Shown here piece after piece: positions 8,655-17,029 of a stretch of DNA of 64,000 bases (within the stretch, counting starts at the first letter, position 1; each line of letters starts with the position of its first letter). The notes beneath the pieces are model-generated. The model made no database searches. It worked only from the letters and a program-made list of their open reading frames with translations, and was not told the origin of the DNA. The DNA comes from G942493275 sp942493275. GTDB taxonomy: Bacteria; Actinomycetota; Coriobacteriia; Anaerosomatales; PHET01. A program made the position numbers and the translations under genes. The stretch is from contig OW818687.1 of the NCBI GenBank assembly GCA_942493275.1, positions 2,451,884-2,515,883 of the forward strand, given 5' to 3'.

Positions 8655-10730
8655 CTACCCCGCCAGCCGGCCGATGTCGGCGAAGCGCGAGAACAGCGCG
8701 ACGAAGCGGTTGAGAAGCCTCAAGCGGTTGGCGCGCACCGCCTCGTCCTCGGCCATCACCAGGACGTTGTCGAAGAACGCGTCGATCGGCAGTCGCATGC
8801 CCGCGAAGGTCTCGAGAAGCGCCGAGTATGCGCTCGCCTCCACCAGCTGCTGCGCACGTCCCTCGGCCTCGTCGAGCGCGTCCGCAAGCAAGAGCTCCTC
8901 CTCGCCCATGATGGCGCGGTCGACCACGTCGCCGAGCTCGGGCTTGGAGAGGTTCTTGGCGCGAGTGAAGGCGGCCGAGAGGTCCGCGAAGGTATCGGGT
9001 GCATCAGCACGAGCGCGAGTGAGCGCCTCGCAGCGCGCAAGGGCATCGGCAGGATCATCGCCGGCGACCGCCAGAACGGCTTCGACGGTGTCGTAGGCGT
9101 GACCACGGTCGCGAAGAATCGTGTCCAGGCGCGTCAGGACGAACGCCTTGATGTCCCGCCCGACCCCCTCGACGTCGAACTCCAACACTCCGTCGTATCC
9201 GGCAAGGGCGGCTGCGATGAGCTCGTCCAGCGAGACCCGGGTCCCGTCCATGGCCATCAGCAGAATGCCGTTGGCGCCGCGTCGCAGCGCGAAGGGATCG
9301 GCCGAGCCGGTCGGCGCCATGCCGACGGCGAAGATGCCGCAGATGGTGTCGAGCTTGTCCGAGATCGCGACCAGTCGGCCCTCGGTCGTCGACGGGAGCG
9401 AGTCAGAGGCGCCGCGCGGTCGGTAGTGCTCCTCGATGGCGGCCGCCACCTGAGGCTCTTCGCCGGAAGCCAGCGCGTAGTAGCGACCCATCGTGCCCTG
9501 AAGGTCGGTGAACTCGACGACCGCGCTGGTCACGAGGTCGGCCTTACACAGATGTGCGGCCCTGCGAGCCCATGCTGCAATGTCGGCGTGAACGTCCGTC
9601 AGGGCCGCGATCTTGTCGACCAGCGCCTCCACGCGACGCACCTTGTCGCCCAGTGAGCCGAGCTTGTCCTGGAACACGATGGACTCAAGGCGATGGACGT
9701 ACTCCTCGAGGCTGTGAGCCAGGTCCTCTCGGTAGAAGAATGCGGCGTCGGCGAGTCGCGCACGAATGACGCGCTCGTGACCCCGGATGATCGCCTCGGT
9801 GCGCTGCGGTGCACCGTTGTGGGCGACAAGGAATCGGTTGTCGAGCGTGCCGTCGGCGCGCTCGAGCGGGAAGTAGCGCTGGTGGCTGCCCATCGCGTGC
9901 TCGAGAATCTCACGCGGCACCTCAAGGAACGTCTCGTCGAACGTACCGACGCCGATCGTGGGCCACTCAACGAGGTTCACGACCTCGGCAAATGTCTTGT
10001 CGGGCACGACCGCCGTGTCGCCGACCGCCTCGGACTCTCGCTTGATCCCCTCGCGCAGCGTGCGCGCACGGATGGCGTGGTCAACCGAGACCATCGCGGC
10101 CTGGAGCTTTTCCGGGTACTCGAAGGCGGCGAAGACCTCGATCGGTCCCGGTGCGAGGAAGCGGTGCCCGTAGGTGGTCCTACCGGCGGTCAGCCCGCCA
10201 AACTCGACTTCGATCACGTCGGTGCCGAAGAGACACAGCAGCCAGCGAACCGGGCGCGAGAAGCGCGCGTCGCCGCTTCCCCACCGCATGGACCTCGACC
10301 ACTCGATCGAGTCGATAAGGCGAGACATCACGCCGGGGAGCACGGAGGCGCTCTCGGTGCCTACCTGCTCGACCACCGCGTACACGTAGGAACCGTTCGC
10401 ATCGTCGACGACCTCGAGTGATGAGACGTCGACGCCCTTGCCGCGTGCGAAGCCGATCGCGGCCGGTGTCGGATTGCCCTCGGCGTCGAACGCGGCCTTT
10501 GCTGCCGGGCCCTTGAAGCGCTGGATCGCGTCACTCTGCTTGACCGCCAGTGTGCTCACCAGCACTGCTACCCGCCGAGGCGAGGCGACCACCGCGATGG
10601 AGCCGTAGCCGATTCGGGCGTCGTCCAAAGCGCGGGGAACGCGCTCCTGGAGCTGCTCGATTGCGGTGTAGACAGCCGATGACGGAAGCTCCTCGGTGCC
10701 GATCTCAAGGACGAAGTCACGACCCTCCAT
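8655..10730 (-). CDS. glyS: Glycyl-tRNA synthetase beta subunit
   Basis: Beta chain of the bacterial alpha2/beta2 glycyl-tRNA synthetase, responsible for tRNA binding. The 691-residue product begins MEGRDFVLEIGTEELPSSAV, the classic beta-subunit N-terminus. It has the body motif SHQRYFPLE in the middle and a C-terminal helical, anticodon-binding-like domain. The ATG at 10730 shares one base with the glyQ stop (TGATG), so the two subunits are translationally coupled. The open frame continues upstream through glyQ, but that extension is out-of-frame noise. Confidence 0.97.
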   Translation of the reverse strand: MEGRDFVLEIGTEELPSSAVYTAIEQLQERVPRALDDARIGYGSIAVVASPRRVAVLVSTLAVKQSDAIQRFKGPAAKAAFDAEGNPTPAAIGFARGKGVDVSSLEVVDDANGSYVYAVVEQVGTESASVLPGVMSRLIDSIEWSRSMRWGSGDARFSRPVRWLLCLFGTDVIEVEFGGLTAGRTTYGHRFLAPGPIEVFAAFEYPEKLQAAMVSVDHAIRARTLREGIKRESEAVGDTAVVPDKTFAEVVNLVEWPTIGVGTFDETFLEVPREILEHAMGSHQRYFPLERADGTLDNRFLVAHNGAPQRTEAIIRGHERVIRARLADAAFFYREDLAHSLEEYVHRLESIVFQDKLGSLGDKVRRVEALVDKIAALTDVHADIAAWARRAAHLCKADLVTSAVVEFTDLQGTMGRYYALASGEEPQVAAAIEEHYRPRGASDSLPSTTEGRLVAISDKLDTICGIFAVGMAPTGSADPFALRRGANGILLMAMDGTRVSLDELIAAALAGYDGVLEFDVEGVGRDIKAFVLTRLDTILRDRGHAYDTVEAVLAVAGDDPADALARCEALTRARADAPDTFADLSAAFTRAKNLSKPELGDVVDRAIMGEEELLLADALDEAEGRAQQLVEASAYSALLETFAGMRLPIDAFFDNVLVMAEDEAVRANRLRLLNRFVALFSRFADIGRLAG

Positions 10731-11647
10731 CACGAAGCACCCCCTTCCTCGCCGGCGGCGTCTTCCGCGACAGGCTCCTCGGGGGTGACCAGGGCGATGT
10801 AGGCGGCGCAGCACGCTTTCGCGATGGTGCGCACGCGGAGGATGTAGCCCATGCGCTCGGTCACCGAGATCGCACCGCGCGCGTCGAGCAGGTTGAACGC
10901 GTGGCTGCACTTGAGCACGTAGTCGTACGCAGGCAGCACGTAGCCGGCCTCGAGCGTGCGCTTGCATTCGCCCTCGAAGGTCGTGAACAGGCCGAGAAGC
11001 ATATCGACGTCCGCGACCTCGAAGTTGTACGCCGAGTACTGCTGCTCGTTGCGGAGGAAGACGTCGCCGTAGGTGAAGACGACGCCGTCGGGGCCCTTGG
11101 ACCAGATGAGATCGTAGACGCTGTCCACGCCCTGGATGTACATCGCAAGACGTTCGAGACCATAGGTGATCTCGGCAGGCACCGGTCGGCACTCGAAACC
11201 GCCGACTTGCTGGAAGTAGGTGAACTGCGTGACTTCCATGCCGTTGAGCCAGACTTCCCAGCCCAGGCCCCACGCACCGAGCGTCGGCGACTCCCAGTCG
11301 TCCTCGACAAGCCGTATGTCATGCTCCGCGGGCTCGATTCCGATCGCGCGGAGCGAGTCGAAGTACAGGTCGAGCACGTTGTCCGGGCTCGGCTTGAGGA
11401 TCACCTGGTACTGGTAGTAGTGCTGCAGGCGATTGGGGTTCTCGCCGTAGCGCCCGTCAGTGGGACGGCGACTCGGCTGCACGTAGGCGGTGCGCCATGC
11501 GTCCGGCCCGAGCGCGCGAAGCGTGGTGGCGGGATGGAACGTGCCCGCGCCCACCTCGGTGTCATAGGGCTGAAGCACCACACAACCCTGATCCGCCCAG
11601 TAGCGCGAAAGGGCGAGGATGATGTCCTGGAACGTCATCGTGCTCAT
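10730..11647 (-). CDS. glyQ: Glycyl-tRNA synthetase alpha subunit
   Basis: Catalytic alpha chain of the alpha2/beta2 GlyRS, making glycyl-adenylate and Gly-tRNA. It is 305 residues, the usual size. It starts MSTMTFQDIILALSRYWADQ and contains the family stretches VLQPYDTEVGAGTFHP and QPSRRPTDGRYGENPNRLQH. The C-terminus is acidic (about the last 20 residues). The gene follows recO by 92 bases. I see no T-box leader upstream, so it is probably expressed as part of the long era-recO transcript. Confidence 0.97.
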   Translation of the reverse strand: MSTMTFQDIILALSRYWADQGCVVLQPYDTEVGAGTFHPATTLRALGPDAWRTAYVQPSRRPTDGRYGENPNRLQHYYQYQVILKPSPDNVLDLYFDSLRAIGIEPAEHDIRLVEDDWESPTLGAWGLGWEVWLNGMEVTQFTYFQQVGGFECRPVPAEITYGLERLAMYIQGVDSVYDLIWSKGPDGVVFTYGDVFLRNEQQYSAYNFEVADVDMLLGLFTTFEGECKRTLEAGYVLPAYDYVLKCSHAFNLLDARGAISVTERMGYILRVRTIAKACCAAYIALVTPEEPVAEDAAGEEGGAS

Positions 11648-11739
11648 CGGTCGATGGACTCCCTCATACGGGTTCTTCGGCGGCCGCCGAGTGTCGGAAC
11701 AGTTTACACGACCAAAGCGGTTCTCGGTCGTTCCAAGAG

Positions 11740-12495
11740 TCAGGAACGCGGAAGGATCGACGCGTAGAAGTCGAGTGCTTTGAGGCGAGCGGGAACGTGA
11801 AAGACGACGAAGCTGCGAATGATCGCGAAGCAGTCCGACACCGCGGCATCGGGCATGTCGAGCACCGACACCTCGGCCATTGTGGACCGCATCAGCACGA
11901 GCAGCCACTCGAGTGCGGCCGGAGCGCAACGCAGCGCCGAGGGGTCGACGTCTCCGCACGCGGGGCACAGTGTCCCGCCCGAGGTAACCGAGAACCTCTC
12001 CGAGGACGCCGCATCTGAGCCGCATGCGGCGCACGACTCCAACTCCGGCCGATAGCCCATCATCGCCATCGCCTTCACGAGGAACGCGACCACAAGCGCC
12101 GGCAGCGCCCTCACCTCCGCGCACTCGAGCGCGGTCAGCGTGGCGTCAGAGAGGGCGAACAAGCGGGGATCGGTCTGCCCCTCGAGCGACGCCTTGTCGA
12201 GCAGGTCGACCACCACCGACGCGGCCGCGCTGCGATCGAGATCGCCTCGGAGCCCCTTGTGCGTCTCGTGCGTGCGAACCTCGCTCACCACATCGAGCGA
12301 TCGGCCTGTGTGCAGCAGCAGATCGGCGACGGCGAACTCCTCGAGCCGGCCTCCGATGCGCGACCCGGGCTTACGCAGACCCTTGGCGACAGCGCGCACC
12401 TGCCTGCCGTCCTCGGCGAGCAGAGTCACGATGACGTCGGTCTCGCCCAGTTTAGTGTGGCGCAAGACGAGAGCGCGCAGCGGGTAGCTCGGCAT
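11740..12495 (-). CDS. recO: DNA repair protein RecO
   Basis: Recombination mediator that helps load RecA on SSB-coated DNA in the RecFOR pathway. The 251-residue product opens with the OB-fold typical of RecO (ALVLRHTKLGETDVIVTLL). It carries a zinc ribbon of four cysteines in the second half (CAACG then CPAC). ATG at 12495. It sits between deoC and glyQ; the era-recO-glyQ order is widely conserved in Gram-positives, here interrupted only by deoC. Confidence 0.95.
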   Translation of the reverse strand: MPSYPLRALVLRHTKLGETDVIVTLLAEDGRQVRAVAKGLRKPGSRIGGRLEEFAVADLLLHTGRSLDVVSEVRTHETHKGLRGDLDRSAAASVVVDLLDKASLEGQTDPRLFALSDATLTALECAEVRALPALVVAFLVKAMAMMGYRPELESCAACGSDAASSERFSVTSGGTLCPACGDVDPSALRCAPAALEWLLVLMRSTMAEVSVLDMPDAAVSDCFAIIRSFVVFHVPARLKALDFYASILPRS

Positions 12496-12505
12496 GGGAC
12501 CGGGC

Positions 12506-13195
12506 CTAGAGGCCGCGGGCTTCAGCCTCGGAGATGATCTCGAGCCCGGCTGACGTACCGATGCGGTCCGCCCCCGCGGCGATCATCTCGAGTGCCGCAT
12601 CGAGGTCGCGAATCCCGCCTGCGGCCTTCACTCCGAGCTTGTCGCTCACGACCGCGCGCATGATCTCGCAGTCACGAGCACTCGCGCCGCGCGGGCCAAA
12701 GCCTGTCGACGTCTTCACGTAGTGCGCTCCGGCGCCCATACACAGCCGGCACGCGCGCTCGATGTCGGACTCAGCCAGATAGGCGGTCTCGAGAATCACC
12801 TTCACGATGGTCGCGTTGTTGACGGAGGCCACCGCCGAGACGACTGCGGCGATGTCGTCGCGCACGTAGTCGTCGGAACCCTCGAGCAGCGCCGCGACGT
12901 TGATGACCATGTCCACGTCGGCACAGCCCAGCTCGGCCAGCCTGCGGGCTTCCTCGGCCTTCGACTCTGTCACCGCATAACCAAGCGGGAAACCGGCCAC
13001 CGAGCAGGTGCCCGTCGCGGATCCCGCAAGCGCTTCCGCGGTCATCGGCACGAGAAATGGCGACACGCACAGCGTCGCAAACCCGGCGTCCTTGCTGGCT
13101 TCAACCCACTCCGCGGCCTCGATCAAGCCGATAGTCGGCTTGAGAAGCGTCTGGTCGATAGCGGCGGCGATCGACGGCACGTCCATGGTCGTCAC
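12506..13195 (-). CDS. deoC: Deoxyribose-phosphate aldolase
   Basis: Cleaves 2-deoxyribose 5-phosphate to glyceraldehyde 3-phosphate and acetaldehyde in deoxynucleoside salvage. The 229-residue TIM barrel has the Schiff-base lysine in VKTSTGFGPRGA and the second catalytic lysine in VKAAGGIRD. The start is GTG at 13195, overlapping the era TGA by four bases (GTGA), with GGAGAGGG just upstream; an ATG three codons later is less well spaced. Together with cdd two genes upstream it suggests nucleoside salvage. Confidence 0.95.
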   Translation of the reverse strand: MTTMDVPSIAAAIDQTLLKPTIGLIEAAEWVEASKDAGFATLCVSPFLVPMTAEALAGSATGTCSVAGFPLGYAVTESKAEEARRLAELGCADVDMVINVAALLEGSDDYVRDDIAAVVSAVASVNNATIVKVILETAYLAESDIERACRLCMGAGAHYVKTSTGFGPRGASARDCEIMRAVVSDKLGVKAAGGIRDLDAALEMIAAGADRIGTSAGLEIISEAEARGL

Positions 13196-14118
13196 AGTCC
13201 CTCTCCATAGCCGAAGCGGCGGATCTGCGATGCGTCGCGCCGCCAGTCCTTCTTGACCTTGACGGTGAGCTCCAGGTGGACCTTGGTGCCGAGGAGCCGC
13301 TCGAGATCCATGCGGGCCTTGGTGCCGACGTGCTTGATCATCTCGCCGCCCTTGCCGATGATGATGCCCTTCTGGGAGTCGCGCTCGACGTAGATGACGG
13401 CCCAGATGCGGGTGAAGTCGGTCTTGGGGTCGACTTCGAACTCCTCGATCGCCACGCCCACGGCGTGGGGCACCTCGTCGAAGGTGGAGCGCAGGATCTT
13501 CTCTCGGATGAACTCCGCCACCATGACCTCGAGCGACTGGTCGGTGGGCATGTCCTCGGGGAACCAGCGCGGGCCCTCCGGCAGGTACGAAGCAGCCGCC
13601 TGGTAAAAGCCCTCGAGGTTGAAGCCCTCGGTCGCCGACAAGACGATGACCTCGTCGAAGTCGGCCAGCTTACCGGCGGCCTTCATCTGCGCCTCGACCT
13701 GCTCGGCGGAGGCTATGTCCGCCTTGGTGAGCACGAGTATCTTGCGACCGCGGCAGCGGGCGACGTGCTCGCCGACCCAGCGGTCTCCCCCGCCGACCGG
13801 CTTTGTCGCGTCGACCAGCATAGCGACGACGTCAACGTCCTCAAGAGCCTTGAGCGCACTGCGGTTGAGTTCCTCGCCGAGCGCGTCGTGCGGCTTGTGC
13901 AGCCCCGGCGTGTCGACGATGACGAGTTGTGCGTCCTCGCGGTTCACGACGGCGCGCAGGCGGTGGCGGGTCGTCTGCGGCGTGTCGCTGGTGATCGCGA
14001 CCTTGGTTCCCACGAGCGCGTTGGTGAGCGTGGACTTGCCGGCGTTGGGCCTTCCGACGAGCGCTACGAAGCCGCTGCGAAAACCGCTGCCGATCCCATG
14101 CGTGTTAGGAGTGGCCAT
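13192..14118 (-). CDS. era: GTPase Era
   Basis: Essential GTPase that binds the 3' end of 16S rRNA during 30S maturation. The 308-residue product has the G domain with G1 GRPNAGKST (residues 22-30), G2 PQTTRHR, G3 DTPG and G4 TKAD. A C-terminal KH RNA-binding domain contains VIYVERDSQKGIIIGKGG. The ATG at 14118 immediately abuts the cdd stop with no gap. Partners with YbeY and other ribosome-assembly genes in the same transcript. Confidence 0.98.
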   Translation of the reverse strand: MATPNTHGIGSGFRSGFVALVGRPNAGKSTLTNALVGTKVAITSDTPQTTRHRLRAVVNREDAQLVIVDTPGLHKPHDALGEELNRSALKALEDVDVVAMLVDATKPVGGGDRWVGEHVARCRGRKILVLTKADIASAEQVEAQMKAAGKLADFDEVIVLSATEGFNLEGFYQAAASYLPEGPRWFPEDMPTDQSLEVMVAEFIREKILRSTFDEVPHAVGVAIEEFEVDPKTDFTRIWAVIYVERDSQKGIIIGKGGEMIKHVGTKARMDLERLLGTKVHLELTVKVKKDWRRDASQIRRFGYGEGL

Positions 14119-14541
14119 CTAGCGAGTCTCATCCTGGTCGAGGTATCCGCGGACGAACGCCTCGGGCAGCAGCTCGTCGAGCGACATCACCATGACGTCG
14201 TCGCGCTGTCCGCCCATGATGACGCGCATCTCCGGGTTGAACTCGGCAAGTGCCTGGCGGCAGCAACCACAGGGCACCGTGGGAGCGTCGGAGTCGCCGA
14301 CGACCGCGACCGCCTCGATGTCGCGGAAGCCAGCCGAGATGGCTGCGGCAAGCGCGGCGCGCTCGGCGCAGATCGTCGCGCCATACGCCGCGTTCTCGAT
14401 GTTCACGCCCTGGAACGTCTCGCCCTCAGCCGTGTAGACCGCGGCTCCGACGCGAAACGACGAGTACGGGGCGTAGGCTTTCTCCTGCGCCTCGCGGGCA
14501 AAAGCCAGCAGCACGAGGTCGGGCTGGGTCAGATTACGCAT
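14119..14541 (-). CDS. cdd: Cytidine deaminase
   Basis: Deaminates cytidine and deoxycytidine to uridine forms in pyrimidine salvage. The 140-residue product is the small, tetrameric, three-cysteine class: zinc ligands C58 in ICAERAAL and C91/C94 in VPCGCC, with E60 as catalytic acid/base and NIENAAYG binding substrate. ATG at 14541 with GGGGGAG at good spacing. The start overlaps the end of the upstream CBS-domain gene by eight bases. A dgk-cdd-era order is conserved in many Gram-positives. Confidence 0.97.
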   Translation of the reverse strand: MRNLTQPDLVLLAFAREAQEKAYAPYSSFRVGAAVYTAEGETFQGVNIENAAYGATICAERAALAAAISAGFRDIEAVAVVGDSDAPTVPCGCCRQALAEFNPEMRVIMGGQRDDVMVMSLDELLPEAFVRGYLDQDETR

Positions 14542-15826
14542 GGTCTCCCCCTTCGTCCGCCGGCGCTGCCGGCTCGACGCATAGTTTGCGGATGCGGGTT
14601 CCCTCAAGGTCGGTCACGGTGAGCCTCAGTCCTTCGATCTCCACCGCTTCGCCCTGAGAGGGAATCCTTCCGAGGACCTCGGTGAACAAGCCACCGATCG
14701 AGTCGACCTCGGTTTCGATATCGGTACCAAATCGCTCGTTCAGATCGTCGACGGGCAGACGGGCGTCCACCGAGAAGCGCCCGTCACCGTGATCGGTGAG
14801 CAGCGGCTCCTCGCGGTCGTACTCGTCGCTGATGTCCCCGACGATCTCCTCGAGCAGGTCCTCCAGTGTCACGAGACCTGACGTTCCGCCGTACTCGTCA
14901 GCGACGATGGCGATGTGAGTACGTTCCCTCATCTCGACGAGTAGCTCCTCGACCGGTTTGGTCTCAGGCACGAAGTACGGCTGCCGGCACAGGGAAAGCA
15001 CGGTCGCACCGCCGCCGCCGTTTCCTACAGCTCCGAGCAGGTCCTTCGCGTAGAGCACCCCGCGAACGTCGTCCACCGTCTCGTGATACACAGGCAGCCG
15101 AGAGTACCCTGTCACCCCGATCAGCGCGATCGCGTCAGCCACCGACGCGGTGTCCGGCAGGGCCTTCATGTCGGTGCGCGGCACCATGACCTCACGCGCG
15201 ACCTTCTCGGCGAAGTCCGAGACTGCCTCGAGGAGAGCCTCCTCGGCTTCCTCGCGCTCGGCCTCGTCGTCCTGCTCGCCTCCGCGCCACTCCGGCGTAA
15301 CGGCCCACGGGCTGATGGGGCGCTCCCCCGATGCGATGGAGACCGCCCACTTCCAAGGCCCGCCAAGCACACGCGCCAGCGGATAGACCGCCCGCATGTA
15401 GGTCAACGCGAAGCGAGCCGTGTCCAGCCCGATTCGCTCGGGGTTCGAAACCGCGAGCGTACGCGGCAGCGCCTGTCCGAAGCTGTGGACCATGAGTACC
15501 GCCAGAAACGCACCGACCGCCATCACGGGCGACTCGTACGAGGCAGCGAGGTCGGCGGTCAAGACGTCTCCGGCAAGGTCGGTGGCCACGCGGGCTCCTG
15601 CGGCGGCACCGGCGGCGAACGCGACTCCGGCGGTCAACATCGACACGGCGCGAAGACGGTGCCGCACGTCGGCCAGTGCGTCCAACGCGGTGGCTCCGGG
15701 CCTCTCGGCCTCCACGAGGCGGTGCACGCGACCGGGAGGAAGCAGCACAACGGCAGTCTCGGCCGCTGCGATGACCGCGCACAGCCCGAGCAGCACAAGA
15801 GCGATCACTATTACGAGTACAAGCAC
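14534..15826 (-). CDS. HlyC/CorC-type CNNM and CBS-domain membrane protein
   Basis: Integral membrane protein of the hemolysin C/CorC/CNNM family, usually linked to divalent metal (Mg2+/Co2+) transport. The order is an N-terminal DUF21 membrane domain with three to four hydrophobic segments (about residues 1-150), a CBS pair (from about 210; VMVPRTDMKALP, then TSGLVTLEDLLEEIVGDI) and a C-terminal CorC_HlyC domain (EVDSIGGLFTEVLGRIP). I placed the start at GTG 15826, which has GAGG five bases upstream and begins directly at the first helix. The open frame extends to a TTG at 15898 that would overlap the previous gene. Transport role is inferred from family. Confidence 0.9.
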   Translation of the reverse strand: MLVLVIVIALVLLGLCAVIAAAETAVVLLPPGRVHRLVEAERPGATALDALADVRHRLRAVSMLTAGVAFAAGAAAGARVATDLAGDVLTADLAASYESPVMAVGAFLAVLMVHSFGQALPRTLAVSNPERIGLDTARFALTYMRAVYPLARVLGGPWKWAVSIASGERPISPWAVTPEWRGGEQDDEAEREEAEEALLEAVSDFAEKVAREVMVPRTDMKALPDTASVADAIALIGVTGYSRLPVYHETVDDVRGVLYAKDLLGAVGNGGGGATVLSLCRQPYFVPETKPVEELLVEMRERTHIAIVADEYGGTSGLVTLEDLLEEIVGDISDEYDREEPLLTDHGDGRFSVDARLPVDDLNERFGTDIETEVDSIGGLFTEVLGRIPSQGEAVEIEGLRLTVTDLEGTRIRKLCVEPAAPADEGGDHA

Positions 15827-15866
15827 GGCAACCTCAAGGTCCGTGGAACAGCCAGGCGGTATGTCA

Positions 15867-16568
15867 TCAGAAGAATACCTGATAGACGAGCGTGACAATC
15901 ACGACGCCGAGCACCGCGCCCACTATCGACTGGGCGACTGAGTGAATCTCGGCCTCGATGCGGCTCTGGGCGACCAGAAACGCTACGAAGTACGCGAGAG
16001 CAAGCGCCGCGGCGCTTCCTGTGACAAAGCCGATGATCGTGGCTGCGCCGAACGCAATCGCAGCGTGGCCGCTCGGCCAGCCCCCTTGCATCCAGGTGCC
16101 CTCGCGCGACACCGCCTTCATCAGGATGACGGCGAGCAGGACGAGCGCCAGAGCCAGCACGGTCAGATCGGGAGCCGCGAAGGTGACGACGTCGAGCCCG
16201 GACTGGAGCAGGCGCTTGACGGGCTCGAAGAGGACGAGATAGCCGATGATGAGGGCGTTGATCGAGGCGACGAGAACCGCTCCGGCAGCCGTGTCCTTGG
16301 CGATCTTGGCGAGCGGGTCGTAGCGTTCAGTGGACACGTCGACCGCAGCCTCGAGCGCCGAGTTGAACAGCTCGGCCATGAGCACGAGCGCCACCGCGAA
16401 CACGATCGCGACGAGCCCTTGGCGACCTACGCCCAAGAACAGGCTGCCCACTGTGACCACGAAGGCCATCACGAGATGCAGTCGCATGTTGCGCTGAGTC
16501 CTCAGCGCCCACACGATTCCCTCGATCGCGTAGTTGAAGCTCCAGATTATCGAGCGTCTGCCAGACAC
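15867..16568 (-). CDS. Lipid kinase (DgkA/UndPK)-PAP2 phosphatase fusion
   Basis: A two-domain membrane protein. Residues about 1-120 are a diacylglycerol/undecaprenol kinase domain with E66-L-F-N69-S-A-L-E73 and ERYDPLAKIAKDTAAG. Residues about 125-233 are a PAP2-type phosphatase domain with PSGH (165-168) and SR(x5)H (S202, R203, H209). In the PAP2 part the expected Asp three residues after the nucleophilic His is Gln213, and no clear KX6RP motif is visible, so phosphatase activity is doubtful. If both domains work, the protein would make and hydrolyse undecaprenyl phosphate. The GTG start at 16568 has AGAGGGG upstream. It lies between ybeY and the CorC-like gene, where Gram-positives normally have a stand-alone dgkA. 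Confidence 0.9.
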   Translation of the reverse strand: MSGRRSIIWSFNYAIEGIVWALRTQRNMRLHLVMAFVVTVGSLFLGVGRQGLVAIVFAVALVLMAELFNSALEAAVDVSTERYDPLAKIAKDTAAGAVLVASINALIIGYLVLFEPVKRLLQSGLDVVTFAAPDLTVLALALVLLAVILMKAVSREGTWMQGGWPSGHAAIAFGAATIIGFVTGSAAALALAYFVAFLVAQSRIEAEIHSVAQSIVGAVLGVVIVTLVYQVFF

Positions 16569-16579
16569 CGGCGCCCCTC

Positions 16580-17029
16580 TTAGGATGCCGCTATCCAGGC
16601 CTCGAGCAGGACTCGCTCTCGAGCCTGCATCACGGTCGCCTCGTCGTCGTCCTCGTGGTCGTATCCGAGGAGGTGAAGCACTCCGTGCACGAGCAGCAGG
16701 TTCAGCTCCTCCTCCACGGTGTGCCCGTACTCCTCGGCCTGCTGCTCTGCGACTTCGGGAGCGATGACGACGTCGCCGAGCGCAACCGGCTCATCGGGAC
16801 CGACGACCGCGCACGGGTCGTCGCACGGGAAGGAGAGCACGTCGGTGGGGCCCTCCTTGGACCGGTACCGAACGTTGAGCTCGGTCATCTCGGCGAGGTC
16901 TACCACCGCGATGGAGAGCTCGACTGCCTCAGGGGCGTCTTCTCGGTCGAGGACGAACTGCGCGAGGCGCTCGAACGCACCCAGATCGAGCGGTTCGGGT
17001 TCACGGTGGCTCAGAACGCTGATCAACAT
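16580..17029 (-). CDS. ybeY: rRNA maturation endoribonuclease YbeY
   Basis: Metal-dependent endoribonuclease for 16S rRNA 3'-end processing and ribosome quality control. The 149-residue product (ATG at 17029, AAGGA upstream) has the zinc signature H115-GVL-H119-LLGYD-H125, preceded by RYRSKEGPTDVLSFP. An upstream in-frame start at 17077 would run 55 bases into the preceding HD gene and lacks homology. The start overlaps the HD-protein stop by seven bases. The phoH-HD-ybeY cluster is a conserved RNA-metabolism neighbourhood. Confidence 0.96.
   Translation of the reverse strand: MLISVLSHREPEPLDLGAFERLAQFVLDREDAPEAVELSIAVVDLAEMTELNVRYRSKEGPTDVLSFPCDDPCAVVGPDEPVALGDVVIAPEVAEQQAEEYGHTVEEELNLLLVHGVLHLLGYDHEDDDEATVMQARERVLLEAWIAAS

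Noticed and set aside
10731..11273. N-terminal extension of glyS into glyQ
   Set aside because: No homology; the ATG at 10730 gives the exact beta-subunit N-terminus and overlaps the glyQ stop.
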